The notes: generated by a model not told the origin, from the letters alone. A stretch of 64,000 nucleotides of DNA from Valencia hispanica (GCA_963556495.2 OY747716.1:10616571-10680570); one strand, 5' to 3'. Positions 1 to 12,303 are shown, numbered from the stretch's first letter. Numbers and translations: made by a program.

Positions 1-500
1 GGTGAGTTTATTATCTGACATCTTCAACCGTCAATGCGCTGTAAAGGAGAGATATGGTGATGGCAGTTTTCAGTGTTAATGAAATGTTACAGATTTGTAT
101 TTTCCTTCGTGGTCTCAATAAGCTAAAAAGACCTAAAATAATCGACGTGTTTAGGCCTATTTTTTTTTTGGGGGGGGGGCTTCAGCTGTCCATATCAATT
201 CAAGCTTCGCATTAACCAGGTTTTAGCCTCGACTGTTTTACCCAAAGTTATCATAAAAGAGAAAAGGGCGGGCATTAGGACCCTGTTCGCGGAAAGGCAT
301 GAAGGGGGCCTCTGTGAACGTTACCAACCTGGAGATTAGAACAACTCTTGCTTGCTTCAGGACCACAGGCAGGCACACTTAAATTGCTTAAGAAATTCTA
401 AGGTTGGTTTAGCTGTTTAAGCTACATTTTCCAAAAGGTCGTTTTCAGAAAAGAAGCGCTGGTGATTGGTAGATTTAAGAGTGACGTGTGGTGAAGGCTA
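1..500. other. Unassigned non-coding DNA
   Basis: No open frame, RNA gene or recognisable repeat is visible. It holds a short T-run followed by a G-run near 161-179. It runs up to the left target-site copy of the foldback element that begins at 507. Confidence 0.5.
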
Positions 501-506
501 CTAAGC

Positions 507-1585
507 TATGGAGGACTACGGGGGTCATTGGAAAAACAATACAGCATTTTGACAAGGAGTGCTTAATTGTGAATTAAAAATATAGATTGCTAAATATAAT
601 TTAAAATTCAACAATTAATTCATTAAAAAAAAGACAAATTTGAAAAACATTTTGAAATTACACATTTTAAATTAAAATACTAAAGAGGAATTGCAAATTG
701 TATTTATTATTTGATTATTAAATACTGTGATTTGAAAATGCTTTTCAAATCCTATTTCGAAATGGAGAATTAAATAACACCATTAATAAATTAGATTATA
801 AATATCTTTCCTTTTCATACATTTAAAAAAGTTATTCTCTTTTCTACATTCGTTTTCTCTTTCCAGCTCTCATTTTCAAATCCGTTTTGCAATTGCATTT
901 CCTAAATGGTTTCCCCTCTCCTTTTAGCATTCGAGTGACCCTCCTGGTCCCTGAGCACACTGAAAACCAAGTTCAACCAATCATAGCTGCTCTTCGAACG
1001 TAACTAGCTCTCTCATTGGTTAGACTGGAGCTGTGCAGCTCGGCAAGGTCCACCCAAATATGGCTGTCTAACCAATGAGAGAGCTGGTTACGTTCGAGGA
1101 GCAGCTGTGATTGGTTGAACTTGGTTTTCGGTGTGCTCAGGGACCAGGAGGGTCACTCGAATGCTAAAAGGAGAGGGTAAACCATTTAGGAAATGCAATT
1201 GCAAAACGGATTTGAAAATGAGAGCTGGAAAGAGAAAACGAATGTAGAAAAGGGAATAACTTTTTTAAATGTATGAAAAGGAAAGATATTTATAATCTCA
1301 TTTATTAATTGTGTTATTTAATTCTCCATTTTGAAATAGGATTTGAAAAACATTTTCAAATCACAGTATTTAATAATCAAATAATAAATACAATTTGCAA
1401 TTCCTCTTTAGTATTTCAATTTAAAATGTGTAATTACAAAATGCTTTTCAAATTTGTCCTTTTTTTGTATGGATTAATTGTTGAATTTGAAATTATATTT
1501 AGCAATCTATGTTTTTAATTCACAATTAAGCACTCATCGTCAAAATGCTGTATTGCTTTTCCAATGACCCCCGTAGTCCTCCATA
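507..1585. mobile_element. 1.08-kb foldback element with ~520-bp inverted arms
   Basis: The left arm (507-1025) and right arm (1066-1585) are near-perfect reverse complements around a loop of about 40 bp. The tips read TATGGAGGACTACGGGGG and its complement. The direct repeat ctaagc lies at 501-506 and 1586-1591; the match extends to 8 bp (tactaagc) if the right tip is shortened by 2 bp. The arms are AT-rich outside and GC-richer near the loop. The longest open frame inside (69 codons) lies in the AT-rich arm and looks accidental. This is a non-autonomous foldback DNA transposon or very large MITE. I cannot assign the superfamily: a 6-8 bp duplication would fit hAT-like enzymes, but the tips are not typical of hAT. 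Confidence 0.85.
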
Positions 1586-1591
1586 CTAAGC

Positions 1592-2424
1592 GGCTGTGAT
1601 GATTCAATACTGTAACTTCGGCAGGTTACTGTTGTCTTGCAACTCTGTACTGATCAGTATTACTACATAACAGATCATGACAAAAAAATGATGTGGTTTT
1701 AAATGATGTGGTTCTTTTATTTTTCAGACATTTATCAAATTTAACACTGAAAGAGGTCATTTTTACCCCATAGAAAACAATGTAGCTAAAACGCAGAGAC
1801 AAGCACCTTTGCTAGCCAACCGGGTTCTGGTGTGAATAAATCACAGGTAGAACTTAGCTTATTTGACTTAGCCTTTTGTTATGACAGATTAAATGATACA
1901 TTTGAATAATCGGCTTCAATAGCAGAATAATTTTGTCAAACCTTCCATAACTATGTGTATTATGAGAAAGAGGGAGATGAATAAACATTTAAGCAATATC
2001 TGGTTAAATGTACAAAATATAAGGTAGAAAATAACACTTCTCCAAAGCTTGGGATGTACGATTTATACCGGTATTTTACCCTAATTTGTCAGAATATTTA
2101 CTTCAGGTCCATTTCATAGTAAGCTAAATGGATTTTGCATTTAAACACATTTAGCTTTACAAAAGCTATATCAATTTCAGCAAAATAACTGACAAAAAAA
2201 AGTTACAAAGATTTGATAAATCAAAATAATTTAGAGTCAAAAACCCATAACTTATCCATTTATGCCATTATGTTTACGAGATGCATAATGTGCCTTGGTG
2301 TGAGCAGATGCAATTAATTTAAAAGTCCTATAATTGTTGATATTTTCTAACGTTAGTGACTGATTGCAAATACAGCTTGACTGTGAGAGTGTATGAACTA
2401 AAGCAGAGAATAACTACTGTATTA
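1592..2424. other. Unassigned AT-rich intergenic DNA
   Basis: AT-rich sequence without a convincing coding frame or recognisable repeat. It separates the foldback element from the hAT-type element at 2433. Confidence 0.5.
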
Positions 2425-2432
2425 GTTGTGTT

Positions 2433-3201
2433 TAGGCCTGGGGCGGTAACCGGATTACCGCCATACCGCGGTCACGTGGCGCCCACCGCAAGGCTGGGCG
2501 CCTCACCGTCATCACTGCCCCCCCCAAAAAAAGCCCTGCACACTTGTGTGTGAGCGCAATTTTTTTGTGATGCATAACATTACATATGTGTGCATTTCAA
2601 GCTGTGGATGCATGCACAAATAAAGTCAGTCTCCCAGTAGAATGGAAGATGAAATATGGGGGCACAGGTGATCCCGACAGACGTGCTGTGCACGGAGGGG
2701 AGGGGCTGTGTGTGTCTATGTGTGTGAGAGGGAGACGCGTGAGTGACAGAGAGACGAAGAAAGAGCATGTGTTTTAAATAGCGTAAAAAAGAAAAACGAA
2801 ACGCAATATGACGGTGACGGTCGGTGTTGATTATTGTTTTTTTGGTCGGTGTTTAATCTGTAGCGCACCGCCACAGATTCGTCTATGTGTGGGAAACACT
2901 GTGGGCCGAAGCCTTCTCTGTGCATAAAAGTGCCGAAGCAGGAGCTACGCTGCGCTCCTCTCCTGGATAAATTGTTGCGGGACGCGCTCTGCCTTCACCA
3001 CAGACAGAGCCATCTTTGACACATAGGTGTGGCAGCAGTTTGGCCTCAAGGTACAGCTCGTTATGCACACGAGCAGGGTACAGCCGTGGCGCAGCGACAG
3101 GTAGATATAAATATATATATGTTTATGGGTATATCGCAAAACCGCAAGAATTTGTAGATTACCGACCGCGGTAAGAAAAAATCCAAACCGGCACAGCCTT
3201 A
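2433..3201. mobile_element. Non-autonomous hAT-type element, 769 bp
   Basis: The exact 8-bp direct repeat gttgtgtt occurs at 2425-2432 and 3202-3209. The tips are TAGGCCTG on the left and TAAGGCTG (reverse complement) on the right. An 8-bp target duplication with TA(G/A)GGCTG-like tips is the pattern of hAT transposons. The interior has CCGCGGT/ACCGCGG-like motifs near both ends (2460-2475 and 3163-3170), consistent with subterminal repeats. No transposase frame is present, so it would need an enzyme supplied by another copy. Confidence 0.8.
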
Positions 3202-3209
3202 GTTGTGTT

Positions 3210-5549
3210 GCATTGCAAGTAGAGGAAAGCAGGTGGCATTGTTAAAGACAACAATCGTTGCACAACTATAATACCGATATAATGGTATAGGTACAATGTC
3301 ATATCTGTTTCAAAATGTATCCCAATATGATGATAATATTGGTATATCGATCAGCCCTAGTTCTGATAGCTTGACTTGTATTGTAGCAGGCTAGCTGAAA
3401 ATGTCCTGGAAAATGTCCTGGAAAAGTCCTGGAAAAACATTTCAAGAAAAGAGTGGGAACCCTGAAATGGTACAACTCCATAAGGTACACAAATGGACCA
3501 GGACTAAAGGGTACAAATGTTTCTCAAAAAGGAACACCCCCAGCGACGAGCATTTGTACCCTTTTAGGTACAAGTTTGTACCCCTATTTTTGAGTGTAAG
3601 GGAAAGTGCACCACACAGAGGTGAAATAGAAGGGATTGTTTTTTTTTCTCTGGTAGCAGAACTTTTCTGAGTGCCATGGTATATGTTGATGTTTGCATTC
3701 TGCACAAAGTCAATAATAAAGTTTTAAAAAAGGTATTATAACTGGTTCAAAAACTTAACACTTGAATGGCACTAAGCTGTAAATATATGAAAAACCACAA
3801 ACGGTCATGCTTAGCTTCCATACTAACTTCTTTTTACTCTGGATTACATCAGATAAAAAAAACGTTTATAAGACTTGAGACTCAGACCAAGCGTCCAAGT
3901 GAAGTCTAAAATCTAAACAGAGTCTAAAATCCTTGCTTTTGCAACTTCAATGCAACTGAAGTCAGAGGCACCTTCTTTACTACATGTACAAAGACATGGA
4001 TTTCTAACTAAAAATGGTATGTATTTAAATCCAGAAAACAGCTTATGCAGACAACATGAATAAAACTGGGAGTAGGGAAGGATTTTGACTTTTTTTTAAA
4101 AACTGTATGTCTCATGTTCACATGAGGGATTACCAGACACCTCCCTTGACACGCCTCTGTCTACATATGCAAATAGATGCAAAAACAATGCTAGAGGCGT
4201 ATGATCTGCTCTGTGCAATCATTTCTACATGTGGGGAGAAAATGGTTTCTACCTCCAATTATCAGGCAGCCCGAGTAATTATCTTGTAAAAAAGGGGAGG
4301 TGGTTGCTTCAAATCTACATTCACCTGCTGGAATGATGCACAGGCCAGACGTAGGGGAAAGTCCCAACCCTGTGAGCCAGAGCCTAAAACTGGGGCCAGA
4401 CTACACAAGTTTTTGTCTGATTTTACCCTTGGTTCCCAGTCAGAAAATGTTTGCATCAGTCTGCGCTAGTTCCAGTCAGTCAGCAGGGTAGGTCAGCACA
4501 AAAATCTAATATTGTGAAATGGAGTGGAGACTGTAATCTCTGGTAAAAACTCCTGCGGCCTGTGATCCAGCAGCAGGCGTGGTTAAGTGTGTCATCTCCA
4601 GTCTCTCAGTCATGAAACAAAAACCCGTGGGTGTACATGCAGTGAGAGAAAACCAAATGATTGCCTTAGTCAAACCAAATTTGAACTTTTGAAATGCATG
4701 TATACACCTCTTAATCGAGCTAACACACCCAGATGATGGGATTAGAAAGCCGAATAACTCTGTATGTAAATTGCATCCCTTCTGAGCTTAGTCGAGCTTG
4801 ACTTCCCTGGGCACTCCCCCTTCCAGAAATGAAGAGACCAGGGAAGCGGGAATAACAACACCAACAACATAGGAGTACCAACGCATGTAACATAATCAAA
4901 CAGTATATTATGTACTCTGTCTGCTTTACTGCAGCCAGCATTTGTTTACTAATTGTGTCACCCTATAGGCGAACCGGAAGAATGCCAACACAAAAGGGAA
5001 AATGTCACCACCTACCATCGCGAAGTCGAACGTACTTCAGTCAATAATTCGATTTACTAACTGAAATGTAAACTTGGATAAAGACTCCCATTCTGGTTAA
5101 GGTATCAGCTCGCTTATTGCCATTGCTCGATTTAGATGCTCATGTTAGCGCACTGAGTGTGAACACCTAGTCTTTTCACTGCTTAGTATACTATCCTTAC
5201 TGAGCTTAATGAGAGAAAGCCAAGGGAGTTTTGGCCTTTAGCTCACTCTTCTTCACCACAAGAGATAAATGCAGCTGTTGCATTGCTGCAGATTACCACC
5301 TTTGTTATCCATCCATCCATCCCACAGAACCCACCGCGGTACACCAAATCTCGGCTGTTCACAACTACGTAAACAGAGAGTTTACCGTATCAATGAATGT
5401 TTCATAATAGTTTGCAAAACATTGACAATAATGAATAGGAATTTGACAAAACAGATATAGTTGTTTGAAAATAACCTTGTAAAAATAACGTAAACTATCA
5501 TCAACTGCATGGAAGTGTGCTTCCGTAGAACTGATATCTCTGTCATATA
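3210..5549. other. Unassigned stretch with a possible hAT right end
   Basis: At 3340-3359 the sequence ends in GATCAGCCCTA, the complement of a TAGGGCTG-type hAT tip; no left tip was found, so this may be a truncated copy. At 3399-3440 a short block repeats gtcctggaaaa three times. From 3600 to 5549 I see no convincing gene, only short chance frames, and a few CCAT repeats near 5308-5322. Confidence 0.4.
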
Positions 5550-5688
5550 TGCCCCAGGGCAGCTGTGGCTACAATTGTAGCTTGCTTTCACCACTGTGTG
5601 AATGTGAGAGTGAATGAATGATGAAATTGTAAAGCGCTTTGAGGGTATCGAAAAGCGCAATATAAATACAATCCATTATTGTCTTCAC
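5550..5688 (+). repeat. SINE/LINE-like 3' end, family D, copy 1
   Basis: This carries the common teleost retroposon 3' pattern: a GCAGCTGTGGCTACA block, GTGTGAATG repeats, then GTAAAGCGCTTTGAG and a GCGCAATATAAATAC motif. An antisense copy of the same family lies at 40118-40270. The family name cannot be given without a repeat library; tRNA-SINE and LINE 3' ends in fish share this tail. Confidence 0.6.
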
Positions 5689-5690
5689 TC

Positions 5691-6647
5691 TCAAGGGTTA
5701 CTTGTGGAGTTCCACAGGGTTCTGTGCTTGGACCAATTCTTTTCACCATATATATGCTTCCAATTGGTAGAATCATTAGACAGCATGGGATACATTTCCA
5801 CAGCTATGCCGATGATACACAACTATATTTATCCATAAATCCTGATTAACCCAGTCAGTTAGGTAGATTACAGGCATGTCTGGAAGACATAAAAACATGG
5901 ATGACCCTAAACTTTTTACTTTTAAATTCTGACAAAACAGAAGTTGCTGTCTTTGGACCAGAAGTTCTTAAACAGAAACTGATTAGTCAATCATTTCATC
6001 TGGATGGCATTAAATTGGCCCCCAGTAATAATGTAAAGAACCTCGGCATTATTTTTGACCAAGACTTGACATTTAAATCCCATATTAAACAGGTTTCTAG
6101 GATTTCCTTCTTTCACCTCCGGAATATTGCTAAAATTAGAAACATCCTGTCCAGGAGTGATGCTGAGAAACTAGTCCATGCAATTGTTACCTCAAGGCTG
6201 GACTACTGTAATTCTTTACTATCAGGTAGTCCACAAAATGCCATTAAAAGCCTTCAGTTGATCCGAAATGCGGCAGCAAGAGTTCTGATGAATATTAAAA
6301 AGAGAGATCACATTTCTCCTGTTTTAGCTTCCCTTCATTGGCTCCCTGTTAAATGCAGAATAGAATTTAAGATCCTTCTTCTTACATACAAAGTCCTTAA
6401 TAATCAAGCTCCATCATACATCAGAGATCTAATTGTTCATTATGTTCCTAACAGAGCCCTTCACTCTCAGACTGCAGGTTTACTCGTAGTTCCTAGGATA
6501 TCTGAAAGTAGAATGGGAGGCAGATCTTTTAGTTATCAGGCTCTTCTCCTGTGGAACCAGCTCCCAGCTTTAGTCCGTGAGGCAGACACTCTGTTTACTT
6601 TTAAGGCCAGGCTTAAAACTTTCCTTTTTGATAAAGCTTATAGTTAG
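5691..6647 (+). pseudogene. L2 reverse transcriptase, C-terminal half, broken
   Basis: This is the LINE ORF2 remnant of the host L2 copy. The frame contains [13 protein letters not shown] (5706 onwards) and the catalytic YADD box at 5805-5816. An in-frame TAA follows at 5847-5849. The same frame then reads on from 5850 with SDKTEVAVFGP, LGIIFDQDLTF, TSRLDYCNSLLSG, LHWLPV and LWNQLP, the usual order of the L2 thumb and C-terminus, and ends at 6645-6647. Endonuclease and RT fingers are missing because of 5' truncation. The catalytic aspartates are intact, but the stop and the truncation make it non-functional. Confidence 0.85.
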
Positions 6648-7349
6648 AGTGGCTAAGGTCATCCTGAGCTATCTCTGTAGTTATACTGCTATAGGCTTAG
6701 ACTGCTGGAGGACAGACTCACCAATTTTCTTCACTCTGCTACTTCCTTTTCTCCTACGACTCTCCAGTTGTATTACAGTACATTCTGTTATTTCGACTGT
6801 TAACTTTGTGTTCTCTCAGTGTTTTTTTCTCCATAGAAGATATACCTGGTCTGGTATCCTGGTTGGCTGCAATACCCTGTTGGACGGGGGGCATCGACTG
6901 GGATGATCCTCCCAGTAACTGAACATCCACTGTGTCCTGTTATCAACTTTTTACTTTCTGTAACATAGAAAGTTCTCTTATATCAGATCTTCTGTTCCTT
7001 CTGTGTTTCTGCTTTGTCTTCTCAAACCCTCAGACGGTCGTGGCAGATGGCCGCTCTTACTGAGCCTGGTTCTGTTGGAGGTTTCTTCCTGTAAAAGGGG
7101 AGTTTTTCCTCTCCACCGTCGCTACATGCTTGCTCAGTATGAGGGATTGCTGAAGGATTGCTGTGGTTGGAAAGTTTGCCCAACCTCACACCAATGACTG
7201 ACGCAATCTGCTGGGATTCCTTAAATAGGAAACTTTTTAACTGATTGGAATGTTTGTATAATTGTATTGAAATGACTTCTTCTTAAGTGCCTTGAGATGA
7301 CATCTGTTGTGAATTGGCGGTATATAAATAAACTGAATTGAATTGAATT
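5691..7349 (+). mobile_element. 5'-truncated L2-clade LINE copy
   Basis: It holds the second half of the reverse transcriptase, a 3' UTR and the L2-type 3' end (TTGAGATGACATCTGTTGTGAAT, then tata-taaataaactgaattg). The last bases are GAATTG pentamer-like repeats, as expected for L2 target-primed insertion. The copy is cut at the 5' side inside the palm domain. Sequence upstream of 5690 belongs to another retroposon. A 3' UTR hairpin-like GGGGAGTTTTTCC block at about 7096-7110 recurs in all other L2 copies of the window. Confidence 0.9.
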
Positions 7350-7354
7350 ATTAT

Positions 7355-9449
7355 TATTCTAAAAAGCCTAGAAAAAACAGGCAACACCAGTTTTATTTTA
7401 AAATATACCACATTAAATTGGCTGGGTCCTATCTCACTTCTTGTCTGGCTCATGTCCTTTCTTTAACTTAATTAAAGAACGCTTCCGGAAAAAAGATAGA
7501 CTTGATCCGGAAAGTTAACGGAGCTCCGCATCCACCCCCGGACCACACTCCGGCTGGTGTGAATGCTCGGATTGTACTCCATGTTTTTTTTTTTGCCTAT
7601 GAGGCAGCTGTACTTACACCAGGCCACATCCATTCTGTGCCTGATGTGAATCAGGGGTTAGGATCGGATCAATTGTTCCACTAACATGTAAACATGCAAA
7701 GCAAACATTTTTAAAAGACAAAACACTTTGTTTTTTACTTTTGTTTTGAGTCCAAAATACTCAATGTAAGATCCTATTTTGTTTACTGTCTTAATTTCAG
7801 AGATTTCAAATGAGTAAAGTAAAGCAAATAAGAGGACAAAAAAGAGAAAATAAGTCAGAAGTCAGATAACCTGTGAACCTAATGAGAACTTTGCAGGGGG
7901 GAAAGGATTGGGTTTGTTTTAGTTTCAGTAAAGCAATAAATCCTGTGAGGTTACAGTTTGACATGTTGGTCTTCTCACCCTCTGACCTACAGCTTCTGAA
8001 GAGTGTCGCTGTGGTTAAAGCTTCATGAAATATTCAATACAGAGGTCATGCCCCCTACGCATTCTCAAAGTTTCACTTTTTATCACTGAAAAAAAATAAA
8101 TTCAGCAAGATAAAAAGCAGAAATAAAAAAATGACTTTCATTCTGTTGGATATAATAGTGTGTAAAGCCTTAGACAATACAGTGCAGTAAAAAAGTTGCG
8201 TTCTTTGAGATCTCTTTAGTTTTTGCTTTTCTGTAACACAAATTAGTTTGATGACCTGAAATAATTGTTTCAGATCATCTTCAGAAATTATTTCCCAAGA
8301 TACCGGTAAAAGCTTGTGTTTTCTTGTACCCATTAACCTAGTATCTTCTTGTCTATAAAAAAAAACAAGATGTTTACATTCACTGTATAAAACATCTGTG
8401 GAGCATCCAGGTGTTTGAGTGAGCCAACTGTTGGAACAAAGGAGTACATTAGGGCACCTTACCTGAATCATGAAGGATGAGTCTCCACTATGACAGGCAC
8501 ACGATATTTGAATGGTACAAAGATAACCGGATGAGTGTGAGATCTACGTGCACCATCCATACACTCACTAGTCTCTTGGTTGGATGGCTTGGTTGGATGA
8601 CATCCTGTGTAGGTCCGCTTACATTATCAGGAATCTCAGCAGTTAGCCACTGTGAGATATGTATTTACATGTTTATTCACATGTGCACATGTTTTGTGCA
8701 GTATGTATCAACAAGTAAAAATGTGTTCTTGTAATATACCTACATAATATCCCTGTTGAATTGACATAACCTGATATTAATGCACATCAACAAATCTGTT
8801 TGACAAAATAAAAGGTAGCAACGTTTTGAAGAAGCCTAAATAGTTTACAGCACCAGAGTACAAGGAAATGTGTTTCAGCAACCTGTTTATTAGACTTTGG
8901 GAAGGTAATATTTTTCATTCAAAGTCCACTTTGGCCGACAGTATAAATGTTCAGATGTACTTTTTTAGCCGTGCAGTAGTAATTTTCACTGTCAGTGCCT
9001 CAAATTTTGACTTTTCCAGTCCGTCTGGACTGTCAGAGCACAAACAGCCATTCGACATCAGTTCAAAGTAAAAATGTCCATAATTGGGAAGCAACAGTGA
9101 TGTGACAGAAGAAACAAACCACTGAGTGCACAAAGTTAAGTACTTTTACTTTGTGCACTGAACTTTGCAACTGTTTGGTGTTTCACAGATGTTGCCACAT
9201 GGATATGAAAGAAAACAGCACAGTGTTGGACTGTTATATTTCAATTCTTGAGAGTTTTTAGTGAAGGCAACCGGGGTTCTCTTGTTATCCTGAAGACATG
9301 TCACCTCTTATCCAAAAGGCTTCTTCAGTTCTAAAACTTGGGTTGGGAGTATCAGGCTTAAAAGGTCTAATCAGGAACAATCACAATAATAGGGCAATAA
9401 AGACCATTGGTATCAAGGTCGCATGAAACCATGGCCCCACCCTCTATTA
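7355..9449. other. Unassigned intergenic DNA
   Basis: AT-rich sequence with no recognisable domain. The longest frame (8073-8471, minus) is compositionally biased, ends in a phenylalanine/leucine-rich stretch, and matches nothing I recognise, so I do not call it a gene. Confidence 0.45.
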
Positions 9450-9545
9450 CAGTGGTTCCCAAACTTTCCAGTTTCTGAGCCACAAAATACAAATGTAGAA
9501 GACCTGTGACCCCGACGCTGTCATAACGGAAATGCTGAGTCTCTG
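9450..9545 (+). mobile_element. hAT-type left terminus (CAGTGGTTCCCAAAC)
   Basis: The tip CAGTGGTTCCCAAACTTTCC followed by a GTGACCCC motif is the usual start of a widespread vertebrate hAT (Charlie-like) element family. No matching right tip was seen before 9766, so this is a truncated copy. Confidence 0.5.
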
Positions 9546-9765
9546 AGTCAGGCAACAACTCCAGACAAATGATAACAGTTTTTTAAAAGATTTATTAAAG
9601 GAGAAGATGTCATCAGAAGGTGGAGTCCGGCAGAGAACATTACTGAGGAGGACAGATGAGTAGTTAATATCTTGATGATTATTCTTAGTTCAAAATTTTC
9701 AGTGAGTGTAGGTGAGCTTACGCTTCAGTGAGATGAGGAGTTCCTGGAGGAGGTAAGTAGGGTTT

Positions 9766-10285
9766 CACGATCCACCAGGGGAGGGAGGCCCTGGCACGTC
9801 CACTCAGGGCCCACGGCTGGAGCACCACAAAGCCCCATGGAGCCCCAGGCTGTCCCCCTGTTCCCATCCTAGAGAGAGACCTAAACCCAACCCGACATTC
9901 AAACTACTATCAAAACACAAGACACTGGAAACCCAGGTTGAGTTCAGCCCCCCCTCCTCCCGCACATCCTCCCCATTCATCCAAGCGCCCCCATAGGGGA
10001 GAGCACCTGTGCTAGATAGTAATCGCCTCCCCACCAGCAAGGGAGGCCACCCGCGCATCAAGGGCCCCCGCTCCGAGGCAGGAACCCAGCGCACCCACCC
10101 AGACCAAGAGTACACCGATAGCCCCGGGTAGCCGACCCACCAGGCCGACATCCCCCACCCCCCGAGCACTGGCGTCCAATGGCTCAGCAAGCAACTGAAC
10201 CCAGCGCGCCCAACTACCCGCCCTGCACATCCACCACCCGGCCAGTTCACCGTGGAGCCCGACTGACACCTGCAAAATGTCCGAC
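9766..10285 (-). repeat. GC-rich repeat family A, copy A1 (antisense fragment)
   Basis: It aligns by eye with 24410-24960 (both shown antisense on +): CATCAGGGGAGGGAG, a long CCCAGGTTGAGTTC block, ACCAGGCCGACATCC and CCCAGCGC blocks in the same order. It is non-coding: frames in the two copies do not correspond. It sits just upstream of the L2 copy that begins at 10407. Confidence 0.7.
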
Positions 10286-10406
10286 CCGGTTAAATTTCAG
10301 ACAATTTCACAGCTTACTGTCTATATTTATTTACAGTTATATGAAGCATATAATCTATTTTTGTTGTTTGAACTATTAAAATATGAAGTTATAAGTGATC
10401 TTAGAT

Positions 10407-11561
10407 CTTTGTTACCTCAAGGCTGGACTACTGTAATTCTTTACTATCAGGTAGTCCACAAAATAAAAGCCAAAATGCGGCAGCAAGAGTTCTGATGAAT
10501 ATTAAAAAGAGAGATCACATTTCTCCTGCTTTAGCCTCCCTTGATTGGCTCCCTGTTAAATCCAGAATAGAATTTAAGATCCTTCTTCTTACATACAAAG
10601 CCCTTAATAATCAAGCTCCATCATACATCAGAGATCTAATTGTTTCATATGTTCCTAACAGAGCCCTTCGCTCTCAGACTGCAGGTTTACTTGTAGTTCC
10701 TAGGATTTATAAAAGTAGAATGGGAGGCAGATCTTTTAGTTATCAGGCTCCCCTCCTGTGGAACCAGCTCCCAGCTTTAGTCCGTGAGGTAGACACTCTG
10801 TTTACTTTTAAGGCCAGGCTTAAAACTTTCCTTTTTGATAAAGCTTATAGTTAGAGTGGCTTAGGTCATCCTGAGCTATCTCTGTAGTTATGCTGCTATA
10901 GGCTTAGACTGCTGGAGGACAGACTTACCAATTTTCTTCACTCTGCTACTTCCTTTTCTACTACTACTCTCCAGTTGTATTACAGTACATTCTGTTATTT
11001 CGACTGTTAACTTTGTGTTCTCTCAGTGTTTTTCTCTCCATAGAAGATATACCTGGTCTGGTATCCTGGTTGGCTGCAATGCCCTGTTGGACGGGGGGCA
11101 TCGACTGGGATGATCCTCTCAGTAACTGAACATCCACTGTGTCCTGTTATCAACTTTTTACTTTCTGTAACATAGAAAGTTCTCTTAAATCAGATCTTCT
11201 GTTCCTTCTGTGTTTCTGCTCTGTCTTCTCAAACCCCCAGACGGTCGTGGCAGATGGCCGCTCCTACTGAGCCTGGTTCTGTTGGAGGTTTCTTCCTGTT
11301 AAAGGGGAGTTTTTCCTCTCCACCGTCGCTACATGCTGGCTCAGTATGAGGGATTGCTAAAGGATTGCTGTGGTTGGAAAGTCTGTAACGGGGCCCAACC
11401 TCACGCCAATGACTGACGCAATCTGCTGGGATTCCTTAAATAGGAAACTTTTTAACTGATTGGAATGTTTGTATAAATGTATTGAAATGACTTCTTGTTA
11501 AGTGCCTTGAGATGACATCTGTTGTGAACTGGCGCTATATAAATAAACTGAATTGAATTGA
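10407..11561 (+). mobile_element. L2-clade LINE copy with 9-bp target duplication
   Basis: A direct repeat atcttagat flanks the copy at 10398-10406 and 11562-11570. The 3' end is the L2-type stem-loop followed by gaattgaattga. The 5' end is truncated at the sequence coding for TSRLDYCNS, about 1 kb from the 3' end. The copy also lacks roughly 30 bp at 10463-10475 relative to the copy at 5691. This is a standard product of target-primed reverse transcription. Confidence 0.9.
10411..10854 (+). pseudogene. L2 ORF2 C-terminal remnant
   Basis: It encodes the extreme C-terminus of an L2 ORF2 protein. From about 10495 the frame reads HISPALASLDWLPVKSRIEF and ends in FLFDKAYS at 10852-10854, nearly identical to the copy ending at 6647. 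The frame is disturbed upstream by a small deletion near 10463-10475. There are no catalytic residues in this part. Confidence 0.8.
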
Positions 11562-11594
11562 ATCTTAGATGGGATCTTTTAGTATTCATGGTTT

Positions 11595-12303
11595 TGTCAT
11601 GAATTAACCTGTCTGTTCCTGATTTTGCTTTCTCTCAGTGGCCACGACCACAACCCCACTGGTGGGTCTGATCTCTGGTTGCTTCCACCTGCCAGGTCTA
11701 TTTAAATGCCTCACACCCTCAGGTTCTGTTGCCATCTGTCACAGCTTTAAACCTCAATTCATGTTTCTGGTCCTGTGTATTGACCCAGCCTGTCCTGTTA
11801 CCACTGTCTGAGCCTTTGCCTTGCTGGTACAGTGAGTAGTTGGTTTCCCTCTATGGTTTTTTGACCTTTTGCCCGGAAATCTGAACATGCCTTTTGCGTA
11901 ACAGATTTTGGATTTTGTCTGTTTCCCCGGATGTTTTTAAGTGCATGACCCTGGACCATTTTTTTGACTAAATTGTTTTGAACTGAGAGATTATTAATTC
12001 TCCTCTTCCCTGAGATTCATCAGGACCTTTAGTTGGATTCCGCATTCCCTTTGAACTAAGTAACATTCTCTTTTCTCTTGAAAGTCCCTTCTCTCTAGCT
12101 CTTCCCTGTCCTGTGGGTAAGGGTTTCCAGAGGTTGAACAGAGCCCCCATCTATTGAAGAGACAGGTTGCTGCTTCCCCAGAAATAGCCGGAACATGAGA
12201 CCAGAGAGACTCAATATTAATTTTACACTCTGTAAATAAAAGTTTTAACCTTCCGTTGAGTTATTGGTTGTGTACTGGGTTCAGGTGGTACAGTAACCTG
12301 ACA
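11595..12303 (+). repeat. Candidate solo LTR, 709 bp
   Basis: It begins TGTCATG and ends CCTGACA, giving the inverted TGTCA/TGACA ends typical of LTRs. A TATA-like TATTTAAATGC lies at 11699, and an AATAAA at about 12234 precedes a short U5-like end. There is no internal coding sequence. A clear 4-6 bp target duplication was not found (ggttt against gaatt), so the boundaries are tentative. The pyrimidine-rich composition resembles Gypsy-type fish LTRs. Confidence 0.45.

Noticed and set aside
8073..8471. 132-codon open frame on minus
   Set aside because: No recognisable domain, odd composition with a Phe/Leu-rich end, AT-rich DNA and no splice context; most likely chance.
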